A stretch of DNA of 19,272 nucleotides, taken from the NCBI GenBank assembly GCA_029933365.1, contig JAOZOH010000036.1, forward strand, positions 1 through 19,272, given 5' to 3'. How positions within the stretch are numbered: the stretch's first letter is position 1; each line of letters begins with the position of its first letter. This DNA is from Desulfuromusa sp. (GTDB taxonomy: Bacteria > Desulfobacterota > Desulfuromonadia > Desulfuromonadales > Geopsychrobacteraceae). The translations under genes and the position numbers were made by a program. A model generated the notes under the pieces. That model was not told the origin of the DNA. It ran no database searches and was given only the letters and a program-made list of their open reading frames with translations. Shown here in pieces: positions 1-8,152 of this stretch.

Positions 1-2
1 AA

Positions 3-608
3 ATAGTTTCAGCTCAATTTATAAAAAGCGCAACCAGACCGGGAAATTATCCCCCCAGTGAGCTGCCAGAAATTGCTTTTGCCGGTCGCAGTAATGTTGG
101 TAAAAGCTCGTTGATCAATGTTCTGGTCAACCGTAAGAGTTTGGTTAGAACATCTTCAACCCCGGGGCGCACGCAGTTGATTAATTTTTTTGATATCAAT
201 GCTCAATTTTCGCTGGTCGATTTGCCCGGCTATGGTTATGCAAAAGTTCCTGTGGCGGTGAAAAAAGCTTGGGGTCCGATGATCCGCACGTATCTTGAAG
301 TGCGTGAATCACTCTATGGGGTAGTTTTTATCTTTGATATTCGCAGAGTTCCTCGTGAAGAGGACATCCGCATGCTTGACTGGTTGGAGGAATTTGGTGT
401 GCCAACAATTCCGGTCATCACCAAGATAGATAAAATCAACCGTTCTCAGCGGGAGAAACATATCAAGTTGATTGTTGAGGAAACCGGCTTGCCACGAGAT
501 GCGTTCAGTCTGTTTTCCGCAACCACTCGGGAAGGGTGTGATGAGATTTGGGAGCGGATTGAAACAGCTCTTGAGCCAGAAAATCCATCGAATGATGAGG
601 TGAAATGA
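3..608 (+). CDS. engB: Ribosome-assembly GTPase EngB/YsxC (5' end cut by window edge)
   Basis: This is a TrmE-Era-EngA-EngB-type GTPase. The family binds GTP and helps assemble the large ribosomal subunit in the cytoplasm. The frame is open back to the window edge, so the true start lies just upstream; an internal TTG at 111 falls after the P-loop and cannot be the start. Visible motifs are the G1 P-loop GRSNVGKS (nt 84-107), a G2 region around [10 protein letters not shown], the G3 motif DLPGYG (219-236), the G4 motif TKID (420-431) and a G5-like SATTREG near the C-terminus. About 201 codons are visible, close to the usual family length of about 200, so only a few N-terminal residues are missing. 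The stop overlaps the next gene's start as ATGA (605-608), implying translational coupling to the phosphatase gene. The family assignment is secure. Confidence 0.95.
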   Translation: MVSAQFIKSATRPGNYPPSELPEIAFAGRSNVGKSSLINVLVNRKSLVRTSSTPGRTQLINFFDINAQFSLVDLPGYGYAKVPVAVKKAWGPMIRTYLEVRESLYGVVFIFDIRRVPREEDIRMLDWLEEFGVPTIPVITKIDKINRSQREKHIKLIVEETGLPRDAFSLFSATTREGCDEIWERIETALEPENPSNDEVK

Positions 609-1204
609 AAGCAACCCGGCTTCATCTATTACGCCATGGACAAGTGGAAGGGTTTGAGAATAAACGTTACAATGGCCAGGGTGATGTACGTTTGACTGAC
701 CATGGTCGGCAACAATCGGCAGCTTTTGCTGGCCGCTTGCAACATCTAAAACTCAGTGGTATTTATGCGAGTGACCTGTATCGTTGTCGGATGGCCGCTG
801 ATCAGATTTCTCTGTTGCAGGAAGTACAGCCTGAATATCTGGAAGAATTGCGCGAGTTGCATATCGGCTCATGGGAAGGTCAAACCTGGCAACAATTGCA
901 GCGTGATTATCCTGAATTGTGGCAGGCTCGACTTGATGATATTGTCAATGTGGCACCTCCCGCAGGTGAGAGCTTGCTGCAGATGGCGCAACGCGTTCGA
1001 CCGATGATCAAACAGATTATTTCTGCCCATACGGGTGGAGAAATTGTTATTGTTGCCCATGGTGGGGTCAACCGGGTTGTTCTGCTGGACGCCATTGGGG
1101 CACCACTCGAGCGGTTATTCCACATCGAACAGGATTATGGTTGTCACAATATTATCGATTTTTATCCAGACGGTATCGCTGTCGTGAAGAAACTGAACGG
1201 TTAA
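605..1204 (+). CDS. cobC: Histidine phosphatase family protein, probable alpha-ribazole phosphatase (CobC-like)
   Basis: The 199-residue product belongs to the phosphoglycerate mutase-like histidine phosphatase branch. The signature RHG is at residues 10-12, with His11 as the expected phospho-acceptor. Supporting residues are Arg60/Arg62 in ASDLYRCR, Glu84 in the [11 protein letters not shown] segment and the second catalytic His152 in AHGGVNR. CobC enzymes remove the phosphate from alpha-ribazole phosphate (or adenosylcobalamin phosphate) late in B12 assembly. The specific function is inferred from the fit to this subfamily and from the downstream corrin methyltransferase gene; a generic phosphatase or phosphoglycerate-mutase-like role cannot be excluded. 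The ATG start sits inside the engB stop (ATGA) and is preceded by GAGG at 597-600, which serves as the ribosome binding site within engB. Confidence 0.8.
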   Translation: MKATRLHLLRHGQVEGFENKRYNGQGDVRLTDHGRQQSAAFAGRLQHLKLSGIYASDLYRCRMAADQISLLQEVQPEYLEELRELHIGSWEGQTWQQLQRDYPELWQARLDDIVNVAPPAGESLLQMAQRVRPMIKQIISAHTGGEIVIVAHGGVNRVVLLDAIGAPLERLFHIEQDYGCHNIIDFYPDGIAVVKKLNG

Positions 1205-1289
1205 CACACAGGAACAAGGATCAGGGTTTCAGGTTTTCCTTTTACCTTGTTCTTTGAACCTTGTTTGCATCTCCTAAAGGGAGGCAATA
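1205..1289 (+). promoter_or_regulatory. Leader before cobL with two mutually exclusive stems
   Basis: This 85-bp gap contains GAACAAGG (1212-1219), which is the exact reverse complement of CCTTGTTC (1245-1252). A second CCTTGTT copy lies at 1259-1265, so the left arm could pair with either right arm. Just downstream, CTCC (1271-1274) can pair with GGAG inside the cobL ribosome binding site AGGGAGG (1278-1284). I see no cobalamin riboswitch core. A regulatory role is an inference from these repeats alone. Confidence 0.35.
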
Positions 1290-2501
1290 ATGAAGTCAAT
1301 TCATGTTATTGGTGCTGGAATTGCGGGTCACGAAGGTTTTACCCCACATGCACTGGAACTGATAAATCAAAGTGAACTCCTGTTTGGAGCAGAGCGCTTG
1401 CTGGGATTATTCCCCGATTTTTCGGGTGAAAAGTTTGCGCTTGATGATCGTAATCTGGCTGAGATGGTTGGTCGCTTGCAGGATTGTGACAATCGAGTGG
1501 TGGTTCTTGCTTCAGGCGATCCTTTATTTTTTGGGTTAGGGCGTTATTTGCTGCGCAATCTTTCAGATGTTTTAATAGAATTTCTTCCTAACGTCACTTC
1601 GGTGCAGTACGCTTTTGCAAAAATTCGCGAACCCTGGGACGATTCAGTTTTTATCTCCGTTCATGGCAGAGCCTTAAAAGATATAGTCGATCGAATTGTT
1701 GCCAATGACAAGGCTGCCATTTTGACCGATGGAATCAATACTCCGGGGATGATCGGGAGAGAATTACTCAGTCGCCATCGTGGTGGCTATAAGGCTTATC
1801 TATGTGAAAATCTTGGAACGGATGTGGAAAAAATTCGTGTCACCGATGTTAAGGGTTTGCTTGAGCTGGACGTAGCGCGGCTCAATGTATTGATTCTAAT
1901 TAAGGAATATGAAGATACTTCACAAGAATATGTCCCAACCTTCGGTATTCCGGATGATGAATTTGTCAGCATTAAAAAACTAATTACCAAGGAGGAAGTA
2001 CGGGTTGTTACTTTGGCCAAATTGAAGCTGCGCCACGATATGTGTCTTTGGGATATTGGTGCTGGCTCTGGCTCGATCTGTGTTGAGGCAGATCACCTGC
2101 TGCCAAATGGGCGGATTTTTGCCATCGAGCGCAACGAAGAATGTTGCCAGTTTATTAGGGAAAATTTGCAGAAATTCAACACCCGCAATGTTGTTTTGAT
2201 TGAGGGTGGAGCCCCTGATTGTCTGGATGAATTGCCTGATCCTGATTGTGTATTCATCGGCGGCAGTGGTGGCAGTCTCTGGAATATCCTGGATATGGTT
2301 GATCGGCGCCTGGTTGTCGGCGGCAGGATTGTGTTGAATGCCAGTACGCTGGATACTTTGACTTCAGCAAATGAATATTTTGGCAATGCCGGTTATCAAG
2401 TTGAGGTGGTCACTGTTAATATTGCCCGAACTCGGCCCCATTCAAATTACAAAATGTTTGAAGCTTACAATCCGGTTTATATTTTGACAGCTGTTAAATA
2501 G
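1290..2501 (+). CDS. cobL: Precorrin-6Y C5,15-methyltransferase (decarboxylating), CbiE-CbiT fusion
   Basis: This bifunctional corrin-ring enzyme has 403 residues, the usual length of CobL. It methylates C5 and C15 of (cobalt-)precorrin-6Y/7 and decarboxylates the C12 acetate side chain, producing (cobalt-)precorrin-8, using SAM in the cytoplasm. Residues 1 to about 205 are a tetrapyrrole methylase domain (CbiE): an N-terminal VIGAGIAGHEG glycine-rich strand, the ASGDPLFFG motif at 74-82 and LTDGINTP near 145-152. Residues about 215-403 are a Rossmann methyltransferase (CbiT) with SAM-binding LWDIGAGSGS at 253-262, acidic AIERNEE near 278-284 and FIGGSGG at 322-328. The start is well supported by AGGGAGG six bases upstream. 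No other cobalamin genes are visible, so the rest of the pathway lies elsewhere. Whether the route is aerobic or anaerobic cannot be read from this gene; an anaerobic cbiET role fits the likely host. Confidence 0.93.
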   Translation: MKSIHVIGAGIAGHEGFTPHALELINQSELLFGAERLLGLFPDFSGEKFALDDRNLAEMVGRLQDCDNRVVVLASGDPLFFGLGRYLLRNLSDVLIEFLPNVTSVQYAFAKIREPWDDSVFISVHGRALKDIVDRIVANDKAAILTDGINTPGMIGRELLSRHRGGYKAYLCENLGTDVEKIRVTDVKGLLELDVARLNVLILIKEYEDTSQEYVPTFGIPDDEFVSIKKLITKEEVRVVTLAKLKLRHDMCLWDIGAGSGSICVEADHLLPNGRIFAIERNEECCQFIRENLQKFNTRNVVLIEGGAPDCLDELPDPDCVFIGGSGGSLWNILDMVDRRLVVGGRIVLNASTLDTLTSANEYFGNAGYQVEVVTVNIARTRPHSNYKMFEAYNPVYILTAVK

Positions 2502-2524
2502 TTGCTGAGTTTTTTGTTCCAACT

Positions 2525-2564
2525 AAAAAAATGCCCCTCGATTTGTAGCCGAGGGGCATTTTTT
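2525..2564. terminator. Strong bidirectional rho-independent terminator
   Basis: A perfect GC-rich stem, ATGCCCCTCG pairing with CGAGGGGCAT, encloses a 9-nt loop (2541-2549). It is flanked by an A run (2525-2531) on the left and a T run (2559-2564) on the right, so it works in either orientation. It lies between the convergent cobL (plus) and gdhA (minus) genes and should end both transcripts. Confidence 0.95.
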
Positions 2565-2584
2565 ATGGTGCTATGCCCTGCCGA

Positions 2585-3955
<1,371 letters not shown>

Positions 3956-3998
3956 TTATTAAGCAGGCAAGAGATAGATTTTTTTGTAACTTTTTTGA

Positions 3999-4004
3999 AT
4001 TATA
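3999..4004 (-). promoter_or_regulatory. TATAAT box, possible secondary sigma-70 promoter of gdhA
   Basis: A perfect TATAAT on the minus strand lies 12 bp downstream of the sigma-54 box, almost at the start point that box would give. The hexamer 17 bp upstream (CATTTT) is a poor -35 element. It may be a weak constitutive promoter or chance in AT-rich DNA. Confidence 0.35.
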
Positions 4005-4014
4005 GCAGGGCATC

Positions 4015-4030
4015 AGCAAGAAAAATGCCA
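4015..4030 (-). promoter_or_regulatory. Sigma-54 (RpoN) -24/-12 promoter of gdhA
   Basis: Reading the minus strand, TGGCATTTTTCTTGCT matches the sigma-54 consensus TGGCAYR-N4-TTGCW, with GG and GC exactly 10 bases apart. Transcription would begin near 4004, leaving a leader of about 70 nt before the gdhA ATG at 3934. Sigma-54 promoters on nitrogen-assimilation genes are well established, and the target gene fits. The cognate enhancer-binding protein is not in the window. Confidence 0.8.
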
Positions 4031-4036
4031 TGATGT

Positions 4037-4105
4037 AGCAATAGTCGGGTTGTTTGCCTAACTCATTAGAATTGCAAGACTAAAAAATAGGCAAAAGGTA
4101 TTGCT
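4037..4105. repeat. Nested inverted repeats upstream of the gdhA sigma-54 promoter
   Basis: The outer arms AGCAATA (4037-4043) and TATTGCT (4099-4105) enclose the inner arms TTTGCCTA (4053-4060) and TAGGCAAA (4088-4095); both pairs are exact reverse complements. The centre lies about 70 bp upstream of the predicted gdhA start point, a plausible position for an enhancer-binding activator. No NtrC consensus is evident, so the binding protein is unknown. Confidence 0.5.
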
Positions 4106-4273
4106 TCTATTTGGGGCATGTTTTTTTGTGAGTATGTGAGTTGATATTTACTCTGTTTGGCTACTTGATGTGTACTTCCTTTTTATTTGGAAAATTTTCT
4201 GGGACCTCTTTACCTCTGTCTATTGTCTGGATCAGTTTACCCCAGCAGGCAGGCTGTGGATCTGTTGCCTTGG
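4106..4273. other. AT-rich intergenic remainder between gdhA regulatory region and kinase gene
   Basis: This is the distal part of the 339-bp gap between gdhA and the kinase gene. It holds no convincing gene. The perfect palindrome GAAAATTTTC lies near 4190-4200, and a short CAGC/GCTG inverted repeat lies near 4243-4256. I found no hairpin followed by a T run on the minus strand, so the kinase gene has no obvious intrinsic terminator. Confidence 0.5.
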
Positions 4274-6265
4274 CTATTCAGAAATAGATTGAATCGCTTT
4301 TTGTAATTCAGAAAATTGGAAGGGTTTTTTCAAAAAGCCAGCCAGACCCTTTCCAACAAATTTTTGAGAAATTTCTTGTTCATTGTAGCCACTGCAAATA
4401 ATGACTTTAACGGCAGGGTCAATTCGTTTGAACTCGCGGAAGGCTTCTGCTCCATCCACGTGTGGCATGGTCAGATCCATCAGTACAAACCGGATATCTC
4501 TATGACGCTGTGAGAAAATTTCCAGGGCATTGCGCCCATCAACTGCGGTTAATACCTCAAAACCAAACTCTTCCAGCATCACTTTCCCTATTCCACGAAG
4601 AGTCTCTTCATCATCAACAAGCAAGACCAGACCTGTCTCTTTGATGGGGGATACCGTTGTTTCAGTATCAAACAAGGCGGCTGGCATAGTTGATGCCGGG
4701 AGTAGCACTTTGAAAGTACTCCCTTTACCGACTTCAGTGTAGATCTTTATCGCCCCTTTATGTCCACGGACAATCCCCAGCACAGCGGCCATGCCAAGAC
4801 CGCGACCGGTAAATTTGGTCGTAAAAAATGGTTCAAAAATCCGACTTATCGCCTCCGGCGTAATACCACATCCGGTATCTGCCACTTCGATAAAAACATA
4901 GCAGCCTTCCGTCAGGTTGTCATCCAGCCAGATTTCTTGAAGGTAGCTTTGATCACAGTCCATAACTCCCGTGATAACCGCGATCACTCCACTTTTCTCT
5001 CCGATGGCATCGGAGGCATTGACCACCAGGTTCATAATGATTTGCCGAATCTGGGTTGCATCTGCCTCTATGCTAGGTAAATGTTGTGCAAGCTCGTAAC
5101 GTATGACCGCTTTTTTGCTGATGGAAATGGCCAGCATATGCTCCATTTCTTCAATGATCTGAGAAAGGTTCAATGATTCGATAACGAACTTCCCTTTTCC
5201 GGAATAAGCAAGCATCTGGTTGGATAGCTCTGCAGCTCTGCCGGCTGCCAGTTTAATTTGGTGCAGATTTTCCATCGCAGGGGATTCGGCTGTCAAACGC
5301 CGTTGTGCCAGTTCACAATGGCCAATCACTGCCATCAGGATATTGTTGAAATCATGAGCAATGCCGCCTGCTAGGACGCCGAGACTTTCCAGCTTTTGAG
5401 CTTGCAACATCTGCTCTTCCAGTTGTTTTTGTTTTTCTATCGCCTTGACACGTTCGGTGATATCACGGGTGATCGATAGAAGGCAGGCTTCACCATTAAT
5501 TTCAATAATCTTTGCTGACAACAAGCCCGTGGCTGTCTGTCCATTCTTGCGTCGGAATTGGGCTTCAAGATCAACGACCTGGCCTTCCTTTTTCAGTCCT
5601 GCTACCAGTCTTTCACGATCTTCACGATGACACCAGACTTCAAGATCTCCAGGCAGGGCACTGTGGCCAATTGCTTCTTCTGCTGTCCAGCCTGTGGCAG
5701 CGGTAAAACCCTGATTAATCTCAATATAGCGGCCATCTTCCAGTCGGGTGATACTGATAGCATCCGGACTGAGCATAAAGGCACGGGAGAATTTTTCTTC
5801 CGAAAGGCGCAGAGCTTCTTCCGTCTGTTTACGTTCTGATGTGTCCCGAAGAAAAGCATGATAGGTGCCGTCCGGCATCATTCTGCTGTTCATTTCAATG
5901 GAGACAGTTGTTCCATCTTTACGACTGAGAAGTCGTTCAGTTTGAACTGTTTCACCTTGTTTAAGCAGGTCATATCTTAGCGGAGAGCGTTGTTTTTCAG
6001 CTTCTGAAAATAACTGACCAAGGTTCATATCAACCAGTTCTTCATACCCGTAGCCACTTAAAGTAGCTGCACTCTGGTTGGCTCCGATGATATTCCCCTC
6101 AGCGTCACCCATAAAGATTGCATCGGCTGCAAATTCTATTAAATCTTCGTAGCGCTCGGAATTCTCTTTTACGGTTTGGAGGGATTGCTGCAAAGCTTGA
6201 TTTTCCGCTTGCAAAGCTGCAAGTTGCTGGATCAGAGTAGCGTAAGATTGTGGTTTGTCCGCCAT
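4274..6265 (-). CDS. Cytoplasmic PAS-PAS hybrid sensor histidine kinase with C-terminal receiver
   Basis: This 663-residue two-component sensor has no signal peptide or membrane segment and is expected in the cytosol. Residues about 10-40 form a Gln/Leu-rich coiled coil. A first PAS domain (about 38-145) and a second (about 155-272) follow, each ending in the usual DTSER/DITER boundary. The HisKA H-box AGGIAHDFNN places the phospho-acceptor at His304. The ATPase domain has an N-box MNLVVNASDA (Asn412/Asn416), VADTGCGI (Asp463) and GRGLGMAAV (487-495). The receiver (about 545-661) has acidic Asp551/Asp552, phospho-acceptor Asp597 in LMDLTMP, Ser625 and Lys647 in KKPF. The REC domain attached to the same chain suggests intramolecular phosphotransfer before handing on to an unseen partner. 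The ligand is not evident. The start has AAGGAA eight bases upstream. No response regulator gene adjoins it. Confidence 0.93.
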   Translation of the reverse strand: MADKPQSYATLIQQLAALQAENQALQQSLQTVKENSERYEDLIEFAADAIFMGDAEGNIIGANQSAATLSGYGYEELVDMNLGQLFSEAEKQRSPLRYDLLKQGETVQTERLLSRKDGTTVSIEMNSRMMPDGTYHAFLRDTSERKQTEEALRLSEEKFSRAFMLSPDAISITRLEDGRYIEINQGFTAATGWTAEEAIGHSALPGDLEVWCHREDRERLVAGLKKEGQVVDLEAQFRRKNGQTATGLLSAKIIEINGEACLLSITRDITERVKAIEKQKQLEEQMLQAQKLESLGVLAGGIAHDFNNILMAVIGHCELAQRRLTAESPAMENLHQIKLAAGRAAELSNQMLAYSGKGKFVIESLNLSQIIEEMEHMLAISISKKAVIRYELAQHLPSIEADATQIRQIIMNLVVNASDAIGEKSGVIAVITGVMDCDQSYLQEIWLDDNLTEGCYVFIEVADTGCGITPEAISRIFEPFFTTKFTGRGLGMAAVLGIVRGHKGAIKIYTEVGKGSTFKVLLPASTMPAALFDTETTVSPIKETGLVLLVDDEETLRGIGKVMLEEFGFEVLTAVDGRNALEIFSQRHRDIRFVLMDLTMPHVDGAEAFREFKRIDPAVKVIICSGYNEQEISQKFVGKGLAGFLKKPFQFSELQKAIQSISE

Positions 6266-6370
6266 GGGTCAGTTCCTTCATACCGCAAACAGAGCAAAGG
6301 TCTTCGAGCCATATTGATGGAAAGTTTAGCTGCTTCTTATAGTACACACTTATTGTTAGGGAAAGTAGAG

Positions 6371-7243
6371 TTATTTAATTCGTTGGCAGAACAGGCCAGC
6401 AACGATCAGAAACAGGCCAATGAAAGTAGCGGTAAGAATCTCTTCTCCAAGCAGAAAATGGATAAATATCAGGGATAGAAATGGAGAGAGAAAGATCAGA
6501 TTGCTGATTCTAGCGGTACTGTCGGTCAGTTTCATTGCCATCAACCAAAGGATGAAACAGACACCCATTTCAATGCAGCCAACGTAGGCGGCACCAAGCA
6601 GACCACTGAGAGGCGGTATGCGCCATTCTGTTGTCAGTAGATAGTAGCCGAGAACAAAGGGGAAACTGCAGAGAAAATTGACGAACAGTCCGACCACTGG
6701 ATCGCGACTGTCGCGGGCATTGAAAATCCAGTAGAGTGCCCAGACGATGGTGCTGATCAGTGCCAATGCAACCCCGAGCGGATCGGTAAACTGCAAGCTG
6801 AAAGGTTTTCCTTCGGTTGAAATGATGATCACGCCGCAATAGCTCACCAGCAGTGCCAACCACTGCTGCCAGCCAATTTTCTGTTTCAATAGTGGAACTG
6901 CCAGCAAGGAAAGGGTAATCGCCCAGGTGTAATTGAGCGGTTGAGCTTGCTGCGCAGGAAGTAGATCGTAAGCTTTGAATAAAATCAGATAATAGAGAAA
7001 TGGACTGAGGAGTCCGAGTAGAATCGATAACAGATATTCACGCCGACTGCACTGAAATGCCAAGTGAAATTTTTCCTGATAGAGCAGAATTGCTCCCAGC
7101 AGGACAGTTGAAACAAAACCGGAATAGAGGAGTAGTTCGATGGGGCTGAAATGTTGCAGAGACAATTTAAAGGCGGCTGCTACCGTCGACCAGAGGAGGA
7201 CAGCGCCAAGACCATAAATGATCGCCTGCCGTTGCTGATTCAT
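6371..7243 (-). CDS. EamA/DMT-family transporter (second copy)
   Basis: This 290-residue inner-membrane protein has about ten hydrophobic segments arranged as two EamA repeats. It starts MNQQRQAIIYGLGAVLLWST, the usual beginning of a drug/metabolite transporter. Family members typically export amino acids, metabolites or drugs; no substrate can be read from the sequence. The frame is open further upstream to 7450, but that extension is soluble, Cys/Arg-rich and lies wholly inside the preceding gene, so the ATG at 7243 is chosen. It overlaps the upstream EamA stop as ATGA (7240-7243), so the pair is translationally coupled and may form a heteromer or two separate exporters. It is the last gene of the three-gene exporter cluster. 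The 105 bp between it and the kinase gene holds no clear terminator. Confidence 0.88.
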   Translation of the reverse strand: MNQQRQAIIYGLGAVLLWSTVAAAFKLSLQHFSPIELLLYSGFVSTVLLGAILLYQEKFHLAFQCSRREYLLSILLGLLSPFLYYLILFKAYDLLPAQQAQPLNYTWAITLSLLAVPLLKQKIGWQQWLALLVSYCGVIIISTEGKPFSLQFTDPLGVALALISTIVWALYWIFNARDSRDPVVGLFVNFLCSFPFVLGYYLLTTEWRIPPLSGLLGAAYVGCIEMGVCFILWLMAMKLTDSTARISNLIFLSPFLSLIFIHFLLGEEILTATFIGLFLIVAGLFCQRIK

Positions 7244-8148
7244 GTTGCGATCTCGTAGGTTTTGCGTTGACCCCTTAGAACCAGTACAACCAGCCCGGCA
7301 AAAATCAGACTGATACCGAAGAATGCCTGAGTATTTAGTTGTTCTCCAAGCACCAGAATCCCCAGGGTTGCAGCGGTCATAGGTTCGGCCAGAGAGAGGG
7401 TGACCGCAGTTGCTACCTGCACCGAGTGCAAACCGCGGGCAAACAGCCAATAGGAGAGCGCCATAGTGGCCAGTCCCAAGTGGAGTACTACCCCGATGGA
7501 ACGTGGTTGCAGGAGCCAGCCCGTATCAATATTGAGCAGCGCTGGCGAAAGTAACACCGCTCCGATACAGACAACAACTGCCATGATGGCATTTGGGGCG
7601 TGTTTTTCCAGTAGCCCTTTGATCATCAGAGTATACGCAGCGTAGGAAAGACCGGCTCCAAGAGCCAGCAGAACCCCGAGCGGATCAATGGCGACATCTC
7701 CACCGCTGAAACTGAGTAATGAACAGCCGATGATTGCCAATATTGTTGCTAGTAGCCAGCGTTTTCCGGGGTGCTCGCCACGAAAGATCAAGCCGAGCAG
7801 TCCGCCGGCAATCGGGGCACTGCCTATACCGATGATAGTGCCGACGGCAACACCGGTTTTTGCTACTGCGGCAAAAAAGCAGAGTTGATAGCTGGCGGTA
7901 AAGGCCGCTGCCAGGATCACCGGCAGTAGCTTCCAATCACTAAAGTTTCCCAGTTCTTTTCGTTTGATGGCCAAGAGCAACAGGGCAATACCACCAATAA
8001 GTAAACGTAAGGCGCCGATTACCTTTGGATCGAATCCGGCTGGTGCAAATGCCTGAGCTGTTCCAGTGGTGCCCCAGAGAAGAGCAGCGCCGATGACAAA
8101 CCAATGACCACCAATAGCTATATTATTTTCTGGTTGTTGCTTGTTCAT
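7240..8148 (-). CDS. EamA/DMT-family transporter (first copy)
   Basis: The 302-residue product has two EamA repeats and about ten membrane segments. The first repeat begins near residue 15 (WFVIGAALLWGTTGTAQAF) and the second near residue 155 (LGVLLALGAGLSYAAYTLMIKG). The Trp-Gly-Thr motif in segment 1 and the charged RKEL loop after segment 2 are typical of the family. The substrate is unknown. It sits 4 bp after the MATE/ANKH-like stop codon, with AAGGA upstream of its ATG, and overlaps the next EamA gene. The organisation implies one transcript with both neighbours. The two EamA proteins are clearly different in sequence, so they are not a recent duplication. Confidence 0.9.
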   Translation of the reverse strand: MNKQQPENNIAIGGHWFVIGAALLWGTTGTAQAFAPAGFDPKVIGALRLLIGGIALLLLAIKRKELGNFSDWKLLPVILAAAFTASYQLCFFAAVAKTGVAVGTIIGIGSAPIAGGLLGLIFRGEHPGKRWLLATILAIIGCSLLSFSGGDVAIDPLGVLLALGAGLSYAAYTLMIKGLLEKHAPNAIMAVVVCIGAVLLSPALLNIDTGWLLQPRSIGVVLHLGLATMALSYWLFARGLHSVQVATAVTLSLAEPMTAATLGILVLGEQLNTQAFFGISLIFAGLVVLVLRGQRKTYEIAT

Positions 8149-8152
8149 CAGA

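Noticed and set aside
1205..1289. Cobalamin riboswitch
   Set aside because: The gap is far too short, and I could not find a B12-box-like core; only simple inverted repeats are present.
7244..7450. N-terminal extension of the second EamA protein
   Set aside because: The extension lies wholly within the upstream EamA gene and lacks membrane segments. The ATG at 7243 with an ATGA junction gives a normal family length.
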